NCBI RefSeq assembly: GCF_000524195.1 | Contig: NW_020170401.1 | Coordinates: forward strand, 836,327 to 900,326 | Direction: 5' to 3' | DNA length: 64,000 bases | Source of the DNA: Echinococcus granulosus | Lineage: Eukaryota; Platyhelminthes; Cestoda; Cyclophyllidea; Taeniidae | Part shown: positions 48,441 through 62,032 of the stretch, in pieces | How the letters are laid out: each line of letters opens with the position of its first letter | Position numbering within the stretch: position 1 is the first letter of the stretch | Made by a program: the position numbers and the translations under genes | The notes under the pieces: model-generated | Told to the model about the DNA's origin: nothing | What the model saw: only the letters and a program-made list of their open reading frames with translations | The model's database searches: none

Positions 48441-51400
48441 ATTGAAATTCTATTAAGTAAAGTGCACCATAGAATAGGTTGATGATTCCATTATGTAGGA
48501 GGTACAACACCGCTTGTTTTGGTTGCGCAGGAAGTAACTGTTGAATTCACCACCGAGATGGTGCTGAATTTCACACCTCACGTTGAGCCAAATTCGAGGC
48601 AAGTCTTTATTTAAATAGCCATATTTCTTTTCAAATTAAAATATGACCTTTCCGGCATCGTGGAAAACTTTTCGACCAAGTTCATGTGCCTCTAAAGTAA
48701 ACAATCTCTCCGCCCCTTGGCGCCTAAATTAACTGAGGATGTAAGTGCCATGTTACTCGGCGCATCCCACAGATTCCCTTCAGGCATTGCAATCATAAAA
48801 TATGGCCAACAGGAAGGTGGACAGCGCTGCCCCTCCATCCTTAAAGGTTGAGATTGTCTGAACCTTTCAATCCACTCATAAAAGAGGCACCTCTTAAGAG
48901 TGATTTGCACACACATACGCACATAAGTTCCTTCTCCCACCCCAAAAGTTCCCATTGGCAAATCTCCCACGGTACTCTTAACTAGTAGGATGAAATTCCC
49001 AAAGCCAATCGTGACATTTAAACCACGGAAATACTTCAACAGGGCACACCTTTTGATAAAAGCACGCACCTCATCCTTCGCTGAAGTCGTAAAGCGTGCG
49101 CAACAATGCGCGGTGAAGCCTAGGCTATAATTATTTCTCGGGCGAAAGACTTATAAACAGTCGTCTAAATATGGACAGAAATGTGTTGTTTTTCTTGCGG
49201 GATGGAGGCGGGGGAAATTATATTAATTTTTTTCCTTAGGGGCTAATTAAGCAGTACCCGCCTTACTCCCATTTGCTACATGTCTAGCCTCTTTTGAGTG
49301 TGAGCATCTCCTGTCAGGAGACAGTGATATTCCTCACTTTGAGGTGATAGGCAAGGAATTCGACGGATGGGGGAGGCGTTATCCCCGCTTCCAATTTTCC
49401 CCTGAATGCGAGTCTCTTCATGGACAGGCATTGTGGCACATGATCTAAGGCATACAGTAGGATTGGAAGGAAAATTTTTTCCCACTTACCCACGTGTCGC
49501 GAGATGTTAGACGTCAAGTGTTCGGCCTTCTGCAAGATATGCATAGCCAACATTTCCACCGGCAGTCCATCACATTCGCAGATATTGTTTGCCGCGGACT
49601 GCGTGGGTAGTGAGTGGTTCGCTTAAAGACAGAAAAATATCACAGCAAGCTCGTTTGCTTGGCGTTGCAATGTACACACACAAAACCTACATCTCATTGA
49701 AAGTCAGACAGTCAAAAAGTAGTCTAAAGTGCAAGACGCATTTTTTATATCATGCATAAACCCAGTGAATGGCAGTCAAATAGCCTTTGAAGCTTATTAC
49801 TGTCTGTTATTGCCACCCGGCGTATGAGTGATGCCTGTCATTTTAGTTACTTTTAGTGTCAAGTGCGTTTTTATAAGTCAGCAAAGGTGCTGCCTCAAAT
49901 CAGTGACGCATTCATAGAAAGCAAGCTTCAATGTAGACAATGAGGTCCACCTTTTTACAAGAAATAAGAAGCCTTCTGAAAGGTTATTTACCTATCTCTT
50001 TAGGAGTTACCATTTGGAATTAGGTAGTTTAAATCACTTCTGGGGGAGGGGATCTGCTAACGCCACTTCTGTAAATAAGTTGGACGTTCTCCAATTAAGG
50101 AAAGTTTTCTACATTCAAAGTAAAATATCAGCAACTTTCAACTTCATACTTAGATAAACTATCTAGACTGCGTTTCAGTCCAGAATAAAAAAAATATATC
50201 AAAAAATTGAGTAAACGTACTTTTAATTTGCATTAAGCTTAAAAGCTGTTTTAAAATGTGCGTTAAACAGCTTTAAAAATAAACTTTTCCTCAGTTAAAA
50301 AGTTAAAATGCCGCTGAGCTCCAGTTACGAGTCTGGGAGACAGAAGTTTATAACCTTCCTACTTATAAAATAAAGTAGATAGTCATAAAACTGTTTCAGT
50401 AACGGTTGGCAATTTACTAAATAGTTAGATTTTCTTTTAATACGCTTTGAAAGTAGAACAGAGAGATTGTTACCCACGACAAGCACGTTATTTAACAGAA
50501 GCTTTCGGTAACTTGATACGCCTGTATTATCATAACATCTTTTGGGAGTGGGTTGGAAATGCTTATCCTCATCCAACTCCTCAGTCTTTTGTGTCACGTT
50601 AGGGAATTCAAAATGTTAATTAGAATGCAGTCTATTTTATACCTTTAATGTTATGAAGAATTTTTTTGTCTTATTTAACTAATACTGCGCTATTAAGGCG
50701 ATAAACTTGTAATGCCACTTCTGAATCGGAGATTGGTTTAACGAAATGGAAGTTAGGGAAATATTCCCTCTATAATTAATTTATGTTAATATGGTGCCTC
50801 GAGTCTCTGTTAAATGTGTAAGAGGGCTTATGTAATGAGAACGGAGAGGCTCTTGTCGTGGACGAAAAGGCAAGTAGCACAAATACAGCAAGGGAAGCAG
50901 TATAGACGTAAAATCTCGACAAGTTAAATAATAAATCAAAGTGGCTTTCACACCTTTGCCGTAATAATTTTTCCCTTACTACCACCACGAGTTCATTTAG
51001 GTAGCTTTAAGACAGAAATGAGTCTAATGAAATGTACTTGTCTTAGTGGGGCAACACAATGGTTCGGATCCGTGCATCTTACACCCGCCGTTGTGTTTCA
51101 TTTTAAAACTGCTACTGAGAGCATAATGCGATTGACAACTGTCTTCGCCGAAGTGAACTTCCTAGGGAAAACATAAGAAAGGGGCTACTAGACCTTCAAA
51201 TTCATTTAAGAGCTCTGAGTCTTTAGCATCTGAACTAAGAACAAGGTAGACAAACTAAATTTCCATGCTCAGCCACTAACTACAGAGGTCTTTCTTCTAT
51301 GACATTTGAGTGTGAGGTGCCCCCCAACGAAATTAGGACTACCCTTTCCCTATTTATCCACAATCATCACGGATGCGGAGCTTAGGATCATCTTAGAGGA

Positions 51401-53500
51401 AGCGGTCAGATATACTAGGATTGAAGACCGAGTAGGAAGGGAGGAAAGGTATGGACGCATTGTCATGACGCCGAGGTGGTGAATGACATTGCCAGGCGAC
51501 CAAGAGGCAACCGTTTTGGAGTCTGGGGAAATCGGCACAAACACACAATTGTAAAAGAGCAAGCTTATCTCTTTGTTCGCATTTTGCGCCACAAGTCACA
51601 ATTAAGCGTCCACAAAGTAAATAAATAAAAAGAATGGCCGTAACTCCCACATTCGAGATAAATAACGATACTTTATCACTATGGTTCTAATTTTTTGATC
51701 TTCCATTTCACTAGATGTCATATGAAACAGGTAAATGTGATTCAAGGTTGTCTGCTTCACCAACTGAGTTCAAAGCCGTTCCGAGAGCTACGGAAGCCTC
51801 CCCTAGGATGCGTGTAGTAGTTGGAGAGAAATGATTAAACAAATCTTTATGACGATGATACAGTACATCCTGGAAGGTTCACCGCTCAAAAATTTTAGAA
51901 ACAGCATAAAATAACTGTTGGAGAAACATTTGGTACATGACTACATTAAGTGGGAGGGAAAACTCGTAATGGAAGCAGATGTTTCCCTCTTGCCATCCAT
52001 AAATAACAGATAACAATGAGGATGAAAGTCGATCCGCTCGCGCTAAAGTCCTTTTATCACGGCCTGTACTTTAGGTTGTTTGCTGACTGGCTCGGGATAA
52101 AAAACAGTTTTGGTGATGTTAAACAGACGAATATATTATCGCATTGGTCATTCCCAGTCAAAGGATCCGCCTCTCAACCCGCACTTCAATGGTGCGCACC
52201 GCTTTTATAAACAAAGCACTGATCAGCAAACTGAGACTTCTTTAAAAAGGAAGAAAGACATTACTAGGCAGAATAAGTAGAGAAGGACTGAAAGGCTATC
52301 GGCGTGGCAGCAGAAAGACGACGGCGGTGCCCTTCGGTGGCCCCGCATAGCCAAAGCAAAGACGTGGGTCCTGTTGGAAAGGGACTATCCAATGCAATGT
52401 CCTCCATTTCAATGGACTTGTTGCCTTAAAAGGAAGGGAAGTTGGCACAACTCAATCCGTCTTTTTGGATTAGGCATAAACTGACAACTACCGCGAGGAT
52501 TAGAATTGGTCCCACAATGGTATTTGAACAGACCTCTCGATTGCACTAGATAAAAAGGGAATTTTACGTCTCAAAAAGGCTAGAATTTGACAGTAGATGG
52601 CGTATTTTTATCAATCGGGTTTTGTCGGAACACTTGCCTAATAGCCGAGTCATTTGATGCAATGCACAATTTATAATAGCTTCTAGGAGCTAAATTTTAA
52701 ATCCGTCCCGCATTATCCCTTTGTACTCGTCTTACTGCTGTCCAACCTTTTACTTGTTTTCTAATCCGCTCCCTGCATTTCCTGTGCGGTTCAGATGGGA
52801 TTTATGAACGTTTCGGCATGGCTCCATCCTTTCCACTTTCCCCATCGAAACAAAATTTTATAGTCGAACGATACTACTTGTAAGCAGGGCTTCTTACCTC
52901 CGCTGATTACTCCACTTGGACTTTGAAAGATTTCGATCTAACACAAACATTAAAAGTCTCTTCCAAATCTATTCTCTACCTCCGAATGGAGTTAACTGCG
53001 ACAAACAAAATTAAATTTTCTAATTAATGATCTTAGCAACCTTATCCACACCATGAATGAATGATGAATTAGACATGAGTTGAAAAAAGGCGTGTAAAGT
53101 TAGCCATTTCGTATGTCCGCCTACGCGTCCATCCGGAAGTATCTTTTCCCAAAATCCTCTTTTGCTCCACTGGGCCTAATCACCATGCACAGCCCATAAT
53201 TGTAATGGAAATTGAAATTAAATTAAAAAAAAATAACAAGCCAAAGCACTGCCTTAAAATATATGTCTAGGGGGAATCTGCGGGGTCGGCATCTAAGCCA
53301 CCTAACGGTCCTTCTGTTCAGACATCATTATGTTCCAGCAGGACCCGCATTGCGCCTCACTGCATTTTCTTTCACCCTCTTAAGGATGATGGAGCCATTA
53401 TTTTGGTGTAAAAGGAATGCAAGAGTTTGTGTCTTTTAATCCGTTAGACCATCGCGGAGACAATCGAGGAGCCTGGAGAGAGGGAAGGGAATAAACATTC
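48441..53500. other. Intergenic, no supported gene
   Basis: 5 kb with only short frames on both strands. The longest (minus strand, 48692-49069) has no recognisable domain, start context or neighbouring exon. Confidence 0.4.
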
Positions 53501-53988
53501 ACCCTTCCCTCCCTCCCTTCCTACCTCTTAGCATTACCGCGACATCAAATCTCCCAAATTATAATCATAACAACGGTATTAAGTTCAAATCCTGCTATAG
53601 TATTTTTTTGTTTTCGGTGGTGCGCACGTGCTACCGGGATGAGCATGCACGCACGCACGCACGCGTGCATCGATCGCAACTCAGCCTACATGGCCGGGTG
53701 GAGATTGGCCAACTGACCCACATACACACACTCACCACTCACTGAGCACGTGCTCTGAGGCAGAAGGAAGTCACTCTATGGGTGCGTGCGTGCCTGCATG
53801 GGTGTGTGGGTGTGCTAGTGCGCGTCTTGAATAGAGGCAGTGTCTGGTTGTCGTTCCCAGTCTTACACGAACACTCCCCGCACTATCTATCCCCAGTCTT
53901 AATTATGCTCTAATCAGTAGCCTCACCTTACCTCACGTCACCTCGCCTCGCCTCGCCTCACCTCATCGCTCTCTTCGCCTCTCGCCTA
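53500..53988. repeat. Simple-sequence-rich 5' flank of the synaptic gene
   Basis: Contains a polypyrimidine tract (about 53505-53525), an alternating purine-pyrimidine run of ACGC units around 53645-53670 with Z-DNA-forming composition, GTGTG/GTGCG tracts near 53780-53822, and CCTCGCCTCACCT-type pentamers at about 53925-53985 ending just before the start codon. It probably includes the promoter and 5' untranslated region. No TATA box is obvious. Confidence 0.55.
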
Positions 53989-56900
53989 ATGGGCAATGAA
54001 ACAAGCTACCCTGTGTTGGCGTTTGAGGCTCCGTCGAGACATTCACAGACTGCGGCATCGTTGCCAGAATCTCTGACATTCTGTGCTCAACAGGAGAACT
54101 TTACTCGACGTCGGGAGTCCCTCCCCTCAGAGGCTGACTACACGGACAGCTCGGATAATTCTGTCATCTCGCGGAGACACCAGTTTCCTCGATCCGCCAA
54201 CATTAACAACCCCATCGCCTCGTCCTCCTGGCTTCGAACAGCTCCCGCCACCTGTGGAACACCGTCCAGTGAAAGGGGATCTATTTTGGATGTGTTGGTA
54301 AAACGGATCAGTGGTGGTGGGCAGAATCAGACCTCGTCTTCAGATGAGGATCAGACGGGCGGAACGAGAGACTTATCCTCGACTACGAGCCTTCAGGACT
54401 CGGCCTGTGAATTCTTGGAGTCTTCACAACAACTCACGGAGGAGGAGAAAGCTCAAATCAAAGATGTGTTGGACAGGGTTAAGCAGGTTGAAAATCGGGA
54501 GGCCAAACGCATTTCGTAGGTTCATTTTAAGTTAACCAATCCCTAGTGATGGAATTTTCTTTCAAAAAAAAATGCTTTTTAAGAAGTGGAGGGAAAGATG
54601 GAGGAGTTGAGGCACTGATGCGTGTGATGAAATAATGCGCCATTAAACTTACAAGAGGATGTACAAGACTTCAAGCCCTAAACCTATTGGCTGATGTTTT
54701 GGGTAGGAAAAAACCAAAGGGGCAGTTTGAATAAGTAATTTAGATTGCCTCAAAAATATTTAAAATTTATTTTTCCAAACTTGACCTTGACACTTGGATC
54801 CTATTGGTCCGAAGAGCACCAAAAACAGCGAGAATTTATCCTACCAACAAATGACAATTTTACTTATACTTCACTGAGTTGTGCTTACCGTTTTAATTAC
54901 AACGATTTACTTTTAGCCTTTTTTAAAAAATAACCACCATCCAAAACTGCTTTATACATGTGCTTTTTAGAGATAGTATCTCCTGCCATAACTGTGATTA
55001 AATGTTTTAGTTATCACAGTAATTTATGGCCCTTACACACGTTCCCCTTTAATGCAGAAATATCGTCCCCAGTAAGGGATATGCTGTGAAGAGAGAGGCT
55101 ATAAAATGGCATTATGGCGTTACATCTTCCCTGAATTAGTAACGGTGGGGCATGTGAATTTCCCAACCTAAAGATCGCTTTGTCATTTTAGGGATTCGGC
55201 AATCATTTCCACCTGAAAGAAGACTAGACTTTTTAGCTTCAGCATTCCACACTCTTCCCTTTTATCCTGCTCCGATTGATGAGTTCAAGACGCATAAATC
55301 ACACTTCGTTATGAGTTGACGCTGGTTTAGCTCAGCATCGTTAAAATGAGAAACAAATTTGGCCATTTCGACACTTTTATTTTGTGTCACTGTATTCGGA
55401 TAGCGAGTTGCCCTCAAACTGGAATTCCCACTCACTCTAAATTTGACATTTTTGTGAGGAAAAAGGATCGGTAAATGCGCAAGCAATGCTGCCCTCTGGG
55501 GAGGACGTAATAAAATTAAAAGTTGTACTTTCATCCCCCTTTTTAATTGCACCGAAGCAAAATGTCGAGCCAAAAGGTAACAAGAGTAGTTGGCCAATCA
55601 TAAGCCTTGCACTTTTAGTTTCCTTTTGGAAGCCAATGACTATACTACTTAAATTGTCCTCAGCAAATAACACCGAAATGAAAACGGCATTTTACAGGAG
55701 ATAGAAGGACCTCTGTCCTTCCATTCATCATAAACCATTAGACGCTTCCGAAGCTTAGCAATTATACCATAAAATATAGGAGCATTTCCTCAAATACAAA
55801 TTACCATTTTCTCTGTCTAACTCCTCCTCTCCGTGCGCTCCTCAGTTTTTTTGTAAGCACTTTGTATAAAAGAGCAGTTACTCACGTGGATTACGTAAAA
55901 GAGTCTTTTGTAAAGCACAACTTTAAAATTTTTCCTATTTTTACCAATTTATTTGTCTATGTACTCATTTATTGTTTTAAATAAAAGTCATTCAAGGGAT
56001 TCAACGAGGACAAAGCCAGGTGGAGGCAATAATAATTAGCGTTTTGTAGGCGCTACGAGAGCTGTGGTTAAACAATGAATTTTATAATCAATAAAAATTA
56101 TAAGCTTGTACATCTTATGGAAAAATGCTTTCCCAAATATCATATATTTTATCTTTTCTTGTTGATATCAGGTGTAAAGTGAAGCAATACTGTTTTGACA
56201 AATGTAGTCACTCACCTCAGTTCCTTGACCAGGTCATGTCAAAAGTCCACACTCTTAAACAATCAACGACACGTTTTTATAAAGAAACACTGTAATTAGT
56301 TAATGGGGTTGTCTCCAAACACCCGCAGGCAAAATCGCATTCAAGATGGGTACGTTTGATGGGACCCCGAGGCTCAAAATTAAAACGTTCGGTCAGTTAA
56401 AACTTAAATTGCTGCCTTTTTGAAGGTAAATACTTAGTTTTACTTCTAAAATGTAAACAACAAATTTTGTGGTAAGATTTACGTGTATTTCATTGATTTT
56501 AATGTCCACTCAAAGTGATGGCCCAGAGGAGAGAGCCTTCCATGGATTAATTACGCCTAAAACTGTGGATACGGGCAGGAGTCCAGGTATGTGATTTAAA
56601 ATTAATTTGTACTTAATTTTAAGATTCCACTTTTATTGCTAAAATGCACACAGAGAAATGTTTTAACCAATTAGAAGGAGTTTTCTCCCACTCTTTAGCA
56701 AAGATGCCCTAGTGGTGTCGTCTTGTCTTGATATCAAATCCGCACCAAAGGTACAGGAAAGTATTCTTCCTAATGTTGGAGTTGTATCAATTAACTCGGA
56801 GGCCATCCCGTTCAAAAAACACATTGACCTATCTTAGGTTTATCTGTAACCGCCAAGGATGTTTGAATCAAACAGAGACTCATGATTTCATTTGTATTAA

Positions 56901-59900
56901 TATGGATGCTACTGTGGCATCTCTAGAACCAGCTTTAATCTAGGAGACGTTATTTAAAGGGACAAACAATAGTGGTAGCAAACACATGTGTGTGTGCATA
57001 AGGCAGCCTGTGGTGATGATCCAAGTTCCTCTGATTTACTGGAGACTTCAGGGATATTTTGTAATATAGCATGAAGAAGCATGATACCTGAATGATGTAA
57101 ACGTTTCACAGACAGTCGACAAAACATCTCTACGTCTATTAGTTAAGATTCCGGCTGCGGTAGTTCTATTTGCAGTCCATAGTCTCGGTATTCCTTCAGT
57201 GTTGTGAACAATCAGCCCAGTGGAACGCCTCATCCTGGTTGCAAGATTGACGCCTTACATATAATGAATTTGCAGAAGAAGCAAAATTACCATTAATTCA
57301 GGTAAACACATGCATTAGCAAGCTGGCTTATTAATGTCGAAAAGTTGCCGTTCCTTAATTCACCAAATCTTAACGTCAAAGTGAATTAAATCGCCTGTGC
57401 AAGTCGTAGAAGTAGGTAAACGAGTGTCGTAGACAATTGCACCGAAACATAAACCCCTTTTCACTCCCCTGAAATTTTCTTCCCTTTTCCTACGCTCTTA
57501 ATTCTTGTTTCAACTTAATTGTACCTCTACTCGTTCAAAGCATCTCTCAGTCAAATTTATCTGAACAAATGAAGCTATTTCTTCCTTTGGAAAACTCTAA
57601 AGCCTTTAATCTTTTCTTAATAACACCGGAGATACTGCTCTTACTGTTTACCCACTAAGTACATTTCCTAGCTTTTGAAGATGCAATTCGCCCAAAATCA
57701 GCTTTTAAGAGGAACGATGTCAATACGAAGTACAAATAGTATTCTGCAATGTATGACAGTGATCAATTTAATCACTTAATTATTTTACTGCTCCGACTTT
57801 TCATTTTTCCTACATCGAAACAGGGTTATTAATGGAAGCGTTAATTTCGTAACCTTTATTGTGACGGGCTGTTTAAGCGTTTATTTCACTCATGTAGTCA
57901 TGGTAACCTCCATCAAATCAGGCATTCTAAACAAGAGGGTCATTGTTCGTTTTTGTAAAATTTATCACTACAAAGCATCACTTTTTGAGCTGTCAGGTAA
58001 ATGAACTGGTTTTTATGCTCCTCATTTTGGTTGATGTTTTGTGAACTACAAATGCTTACTGACGGCAAACTACGCGATTCACTTGCCATTTAAAAACAAT
58101 AGTTATTAAGCACTTTATGAAGTGTAAATTGTTTCATTCTGCTTTGCTGAAATTGTGTTTGCAATTATGTAGACAACGGAAGTCACTCAGTCGCAGAATG
58201 CAACTTCAAATGCGAATTGTGCTGCCTCACTGAAGGCAATTTTTCGCAGTTCTGAACCTTTAACCGAACCTCTCTCTGAGTTGCGGACGAGGAGCATATC
58301 GGTATTAAAATATTATTCATAGTTACCTAACAGCGTCCTAATAACAATGTTAAAGGTAGAGTCAATTACAAATGCTTTTCTTTTCTCTCAAGTTATTTAA
58401 TATCTAAACATTTCTTGTTTTTTGGGACCATGAGGCTAGCGACACCACCATAATATTTTCTCAAATGTAAAAATTGAGGCAATTCTCTACCTCATTTTTT
58501 TGCTTACTGCAGCACCGCGAAAGTACTGTTTTTTTTCTGACTTGATTAGGAGGAGTCTGAAGTGGGTTAATGCTCGGTCGTGCCAATTAAGGAGCAGTCT
58601 TTAGTAGAACCTGAGACACAAATCAAATAATGTAGCTATTTTAATTTCAAAAAAGGCAAAAGCTACAAAGACGGGGTGTCAGAAATAGGATGTGCCTTAC
58701 AAAAATCCGCAAAAAGCATCCACCTGACCGGGTATAGTTGGGGCTACTGTAGAAGCACTAAAAATTTACGAAATTTTCTTTTACAAACCAATGGGATCTC
58801 CCATAGGAACCACTGCTCTATAGCAAAGACGTTGGCCTGATGTTTTAGTCTTCCCTATTTAACTCATGGAATAATCGAGTGTCAAATGTTTATTCTACGA
58901 TGAGTACTTCCATAAAAAAGACAATTAATTTATTTGCACGATAAGTGCACATTCAGGGGAATATGGGGCGGAGGATACATTTAAGTACTTCTTATCTACG
59001 CGCTTCTCCCCTCCCAATTTCCCTACTTGTAAAGATTTCACCCTAACCTAGCAAAGATCGTTCATCTTTGCATTGCCTCGAAATCACGGAGGACTGGAGG
59101 AAGAGGAGGAGGAGGCGACATTTGGTTAGAGGCAAGACAGACACCTCGTGGTACGCGGGTGTCTCAGCTCGGATGCATTAGCCCCTTGGCTGCAATGCAA
59201 TGCGTGTGGCCCACGAAACTATTTAATTATTTATGTGACCTTTTAAGCCGAGGTGGTCAACTACATTCCATCTCGGCAAAGGAAATTGCAGTGGCTAAAT
59301 AGTATACTTTTTGGTCAAGAAAGACTGAAAAATGAAGAAAAAATAGGCTGTTTTTTCCAAGGATTACGTAGTTTGTGGAGATGATTTGTTGATGAGGGAT
59401 TTTTAATTAAAGTTCAAATCCAAAAACCCAAAATTCCCATTTTATTAAACGGTTTCGTGCATGTGAGAGGTATTGTTGACACAAAAGCATAAACAAAACT
59501 TAATGCAAAGTTTCAAAGGGAAAGATTGTGGTGATAAAATATTTATACCTCATTGTTAAAAAAGTCCCAATTGAAATGCCACTTTTTTCTCGGTCACGTT
59601 TGGTAAAATTTATGCGAAAAACAAATTTTGTTTAATGTGTATCTTAGTGAGGCATTTAAGTATAACTTCGTAGAAATACAACCATAAGGATCAGCGAGGT
59701 CCTCACATTTAATGACCAGTCATTAAAAAGGTGCCAATGGTAAGTGATTTTACTCGCCTACCTATCTATCAGTCTATGCAATCACCCCTCCATTCCATCT
59801 ATTTGTACATACATCCTGTACCCTTCCGCACACTCATCTTGTATCCAGCCTGTTTCCTTTTACCCACTCTTCCATCTATCCCGCATCCATTCCTGCATCC

Positions 59901-62032
59901 TGTGTTCAGACATATAAACAGTCTTCCATTCATCTATTCATTCATCCATCCATCAATCCATCCATCTATCCGTCTATCCATTCCTTATTCGTAAATCCTT
60001 TTCAACCATCATTCCAATCATCTATCAATCCAAACACCTATTCATCCCGCATCCATCCTTCTACCTCGTATCCTTTTTACCAGTCCATCCATTTAATATC
60101 TTTCCTTTCAACCATTCATCCATCCACCTATCATCCCTCTATCTAGCCATCCATCCACCAATTCCGCACCCATTCTTCCGTTTCATATCTATCCATTCGT
60201 TCATTTATTTATTCTTCCAACCATTTATCCCATATCCTGCCATCCATCATCCGTCTATTCATTCATCCATTTATCCACCCATCCGTCCATCCATTCATCT
60301 TGTATCCATCCATCCACCCGTCCATCCATTCCGTATTCTTCCATCCATCCACCCATCTTGTGTCTTTTCATTCATCCATCCATTTACCCATCAGTCCATC
60401 TACCCATTCATCCGTCCATCCATTCATCCATTTTTCATCCTTCTCTCTATCCATCTACCTACCTGTCTATCTACCACTTATCTGTTTCCATCTCTACCTA
60501 CTTATCAGTCTGTCTATCTACCTACTCAAATACCTGTCTTCATATCTGCCATCTTACCGGCTAATTCATCTATTCACCTATCCACCAGCCTACCAATCTA
60601 ACAATTAGTCATCCATCTGTTTATTCATTTATCTGGCTGAAAGAAGCGCTTTTCATTCGCTTTGTTCATCAAGCCTACCCATTCGTTAGAAAGCTTTCAT
60701 GAAATATGCACGACTTCCCCAAGTTTAAGACAGCGTCAATCTGCAAGGCGGAAACAATATGCGTCCCTTTGGTGGTAAGGCCTCCCTCTTTAATGGAAAG
60801 GTCAGGCGCCCATTTGCGCTGTCCATTCTTTAGTCCACCTTTAAAGACTGGGAGGGTGGAGGCACCCAACTGCTGAAATTAGGAGCAAAATAAGTGGTAA
60901 AACAACCAGACACTACTTTATGAATGCCAAAATATATGGTATCCGGTTTACCAACAAATTTTTTTTCCAAGACTACCTCACACTTGTTGAACGGATTTAC
61001 CCATTGAACAGGGCGTTCCATCATCAGCAGATGGGTAGTTGAATTGGGTTCTACGACAATCTCATTGAGAGTCTGATTGGAGAGCACTTCTACAGAACTC
61101 ATCAGATAGGGAAGGCAGGAAGGCTTTCCACTAGGTCGAGCCTCCACCCCTCATGGTCGATCACTGAAGCAGGTAGCTAATATCAAGCCTAAATGACTCT
61201 CAGTCCATGAGGATCAAAGACTGCGTTCCGTCCACCATTAAATGGGACAGGAGGCCACAGTAATGACGTGTTAATTGAGTCAAATCATCCCACAATTAAA
61301 CGAACTTTGAGTTATCACATGAAACTCTCACCCTAGATGCAATGAGTTTTTAGGCAAATTTTTGACTCCAAATCAATTTTCATGGCTTTTAAAATGCTAG
61401 ATAAGCCAGTGAGTTCTTTACCCTCAAACAAGAAGGTAACACCGACCGATTTAACCACTGATAATGTAAGTATCATTAACTCCTCACTTTCGAGCTGCCA
61501 CCGAAACCTCCGTAAAACAAGAAAAAACTATCCACGGAAGTTGCGGAAATAATCTGGAAAAAAAATTTTATCGAAATTTTATTAACCTCGCTTCACAATC
61601 AGACGGAGTTTTAGACAATAGCACCGGGAAAGTGGAGTGAGAGGGACGCAGAAGTATTAACAGTAGGTAGAAAAGAGGGACGAGTTAGCTACAACTCAAT
61701 TAAATGCAAACATAAAGTCCAGAACGCCCACACAATCCTGCGTAGCAATGCATCCTTGTGACGAAGAATTTATTTTTAGGTAGTAACAAACTTTTATTTT
61801 TATCACTAGTAATCTCGAACTAGAATTGCGGCAGAGAGAAGCCGAGGTGGCACGACGAGTGGTCAGCTCGGCGCAAGACATCTATGGAAGCGTCGGTGGG
61901 TGCAGTCTCTGTGATTCGCCTGCCACAGTCGAAAGGATGGAAGAAAGGGCTGCCAAATTTCGGCAATGCGATGATTGTGAACGTCGTGTCTGTCCCAACT
62001 GCTCCTTCACGATCAGTCAAAGTGATTCAAAA
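53989..62032 (+). CDS. Piccolo/Bassoon/RIM-like active-zone protein, N-terminal two exons (continues past window)
   Basis: Active-zone scaffolds that organise synaptic-vesicle release and bind Rab3 or other release factors. Exon 1 is 53989-54515 and exon 2 is 61810-62032; phases agree (phase 2, codon TC|T). The protein begins MGNETS, a consensus N-myristoylation site and the same MGNE start as vertebrate Piccolo and Bassoon. A Ser-rich linker of about 140 residues follows. Next comes a helical segment [20 protein letters not shown]... typical of Rab-binding domains of the RIM/rabphilin type, and then the first half of a FYVE-type zinc finger with Cys at about residues 207, 210, 229, 232, 237 and 240 (CSLC, CDDC, VCPNC). 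The last two metal ligands should be on the next exon, which is not in the window. Whether it is closest to Piccolo, to Fife-type proteins or to RIM cannot be decided from this part. Confidence 0.75.
54516..61809. other. 7.3 kb intron of the Piccolo/RIM-like gene
   Basis: Bounded by C|GTAGGT and CACTAG|T. Mostly AT-rich, with the CATC-type tandem repeat near its 3' end. A minus-strand frame of 105 codons at 60830-61147 has no recognisable domain. No nested gene is supported. Confidence 0.6.
59750..60625 (+). repeat. Large imperfect (CATC)n / (CATT)n tandem array
   Basis: Nearly 900 bases of degenerate tetranucleotide units (CATC, CATT, TATC, CCAT) on the plus strand, with scattered substitutions that break it into short perfect blocks. 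It produces meaningless His/Ser/Pro/Ile-rich open frames. An old expanded microsatellite. Confidence 0.9.

Noticed and set aside
48532..48610. Possible alternative last exon of the EGF-like gene after GCGCAG
   Set aside because: Joining it to the preceding phase-2 exon gives a stop after one residue, and its only donor would be a rare GC type.
48692..49069. 125-codon minus-strand frame
   Set aside because: A length expected by chance in this much sequence; no domain, no neighbouring exon.
60300..60608. 102-codon His/Ser/Pro/Ile-rich frame
   Set aside because: A translation of the CATC tandem array, not a gene.
60830..61147. 105-codon minus-strand frame in the large intron
   Set aside because: Reads plausibly but has no recognisable family, and frames of this length are expected by chance here.
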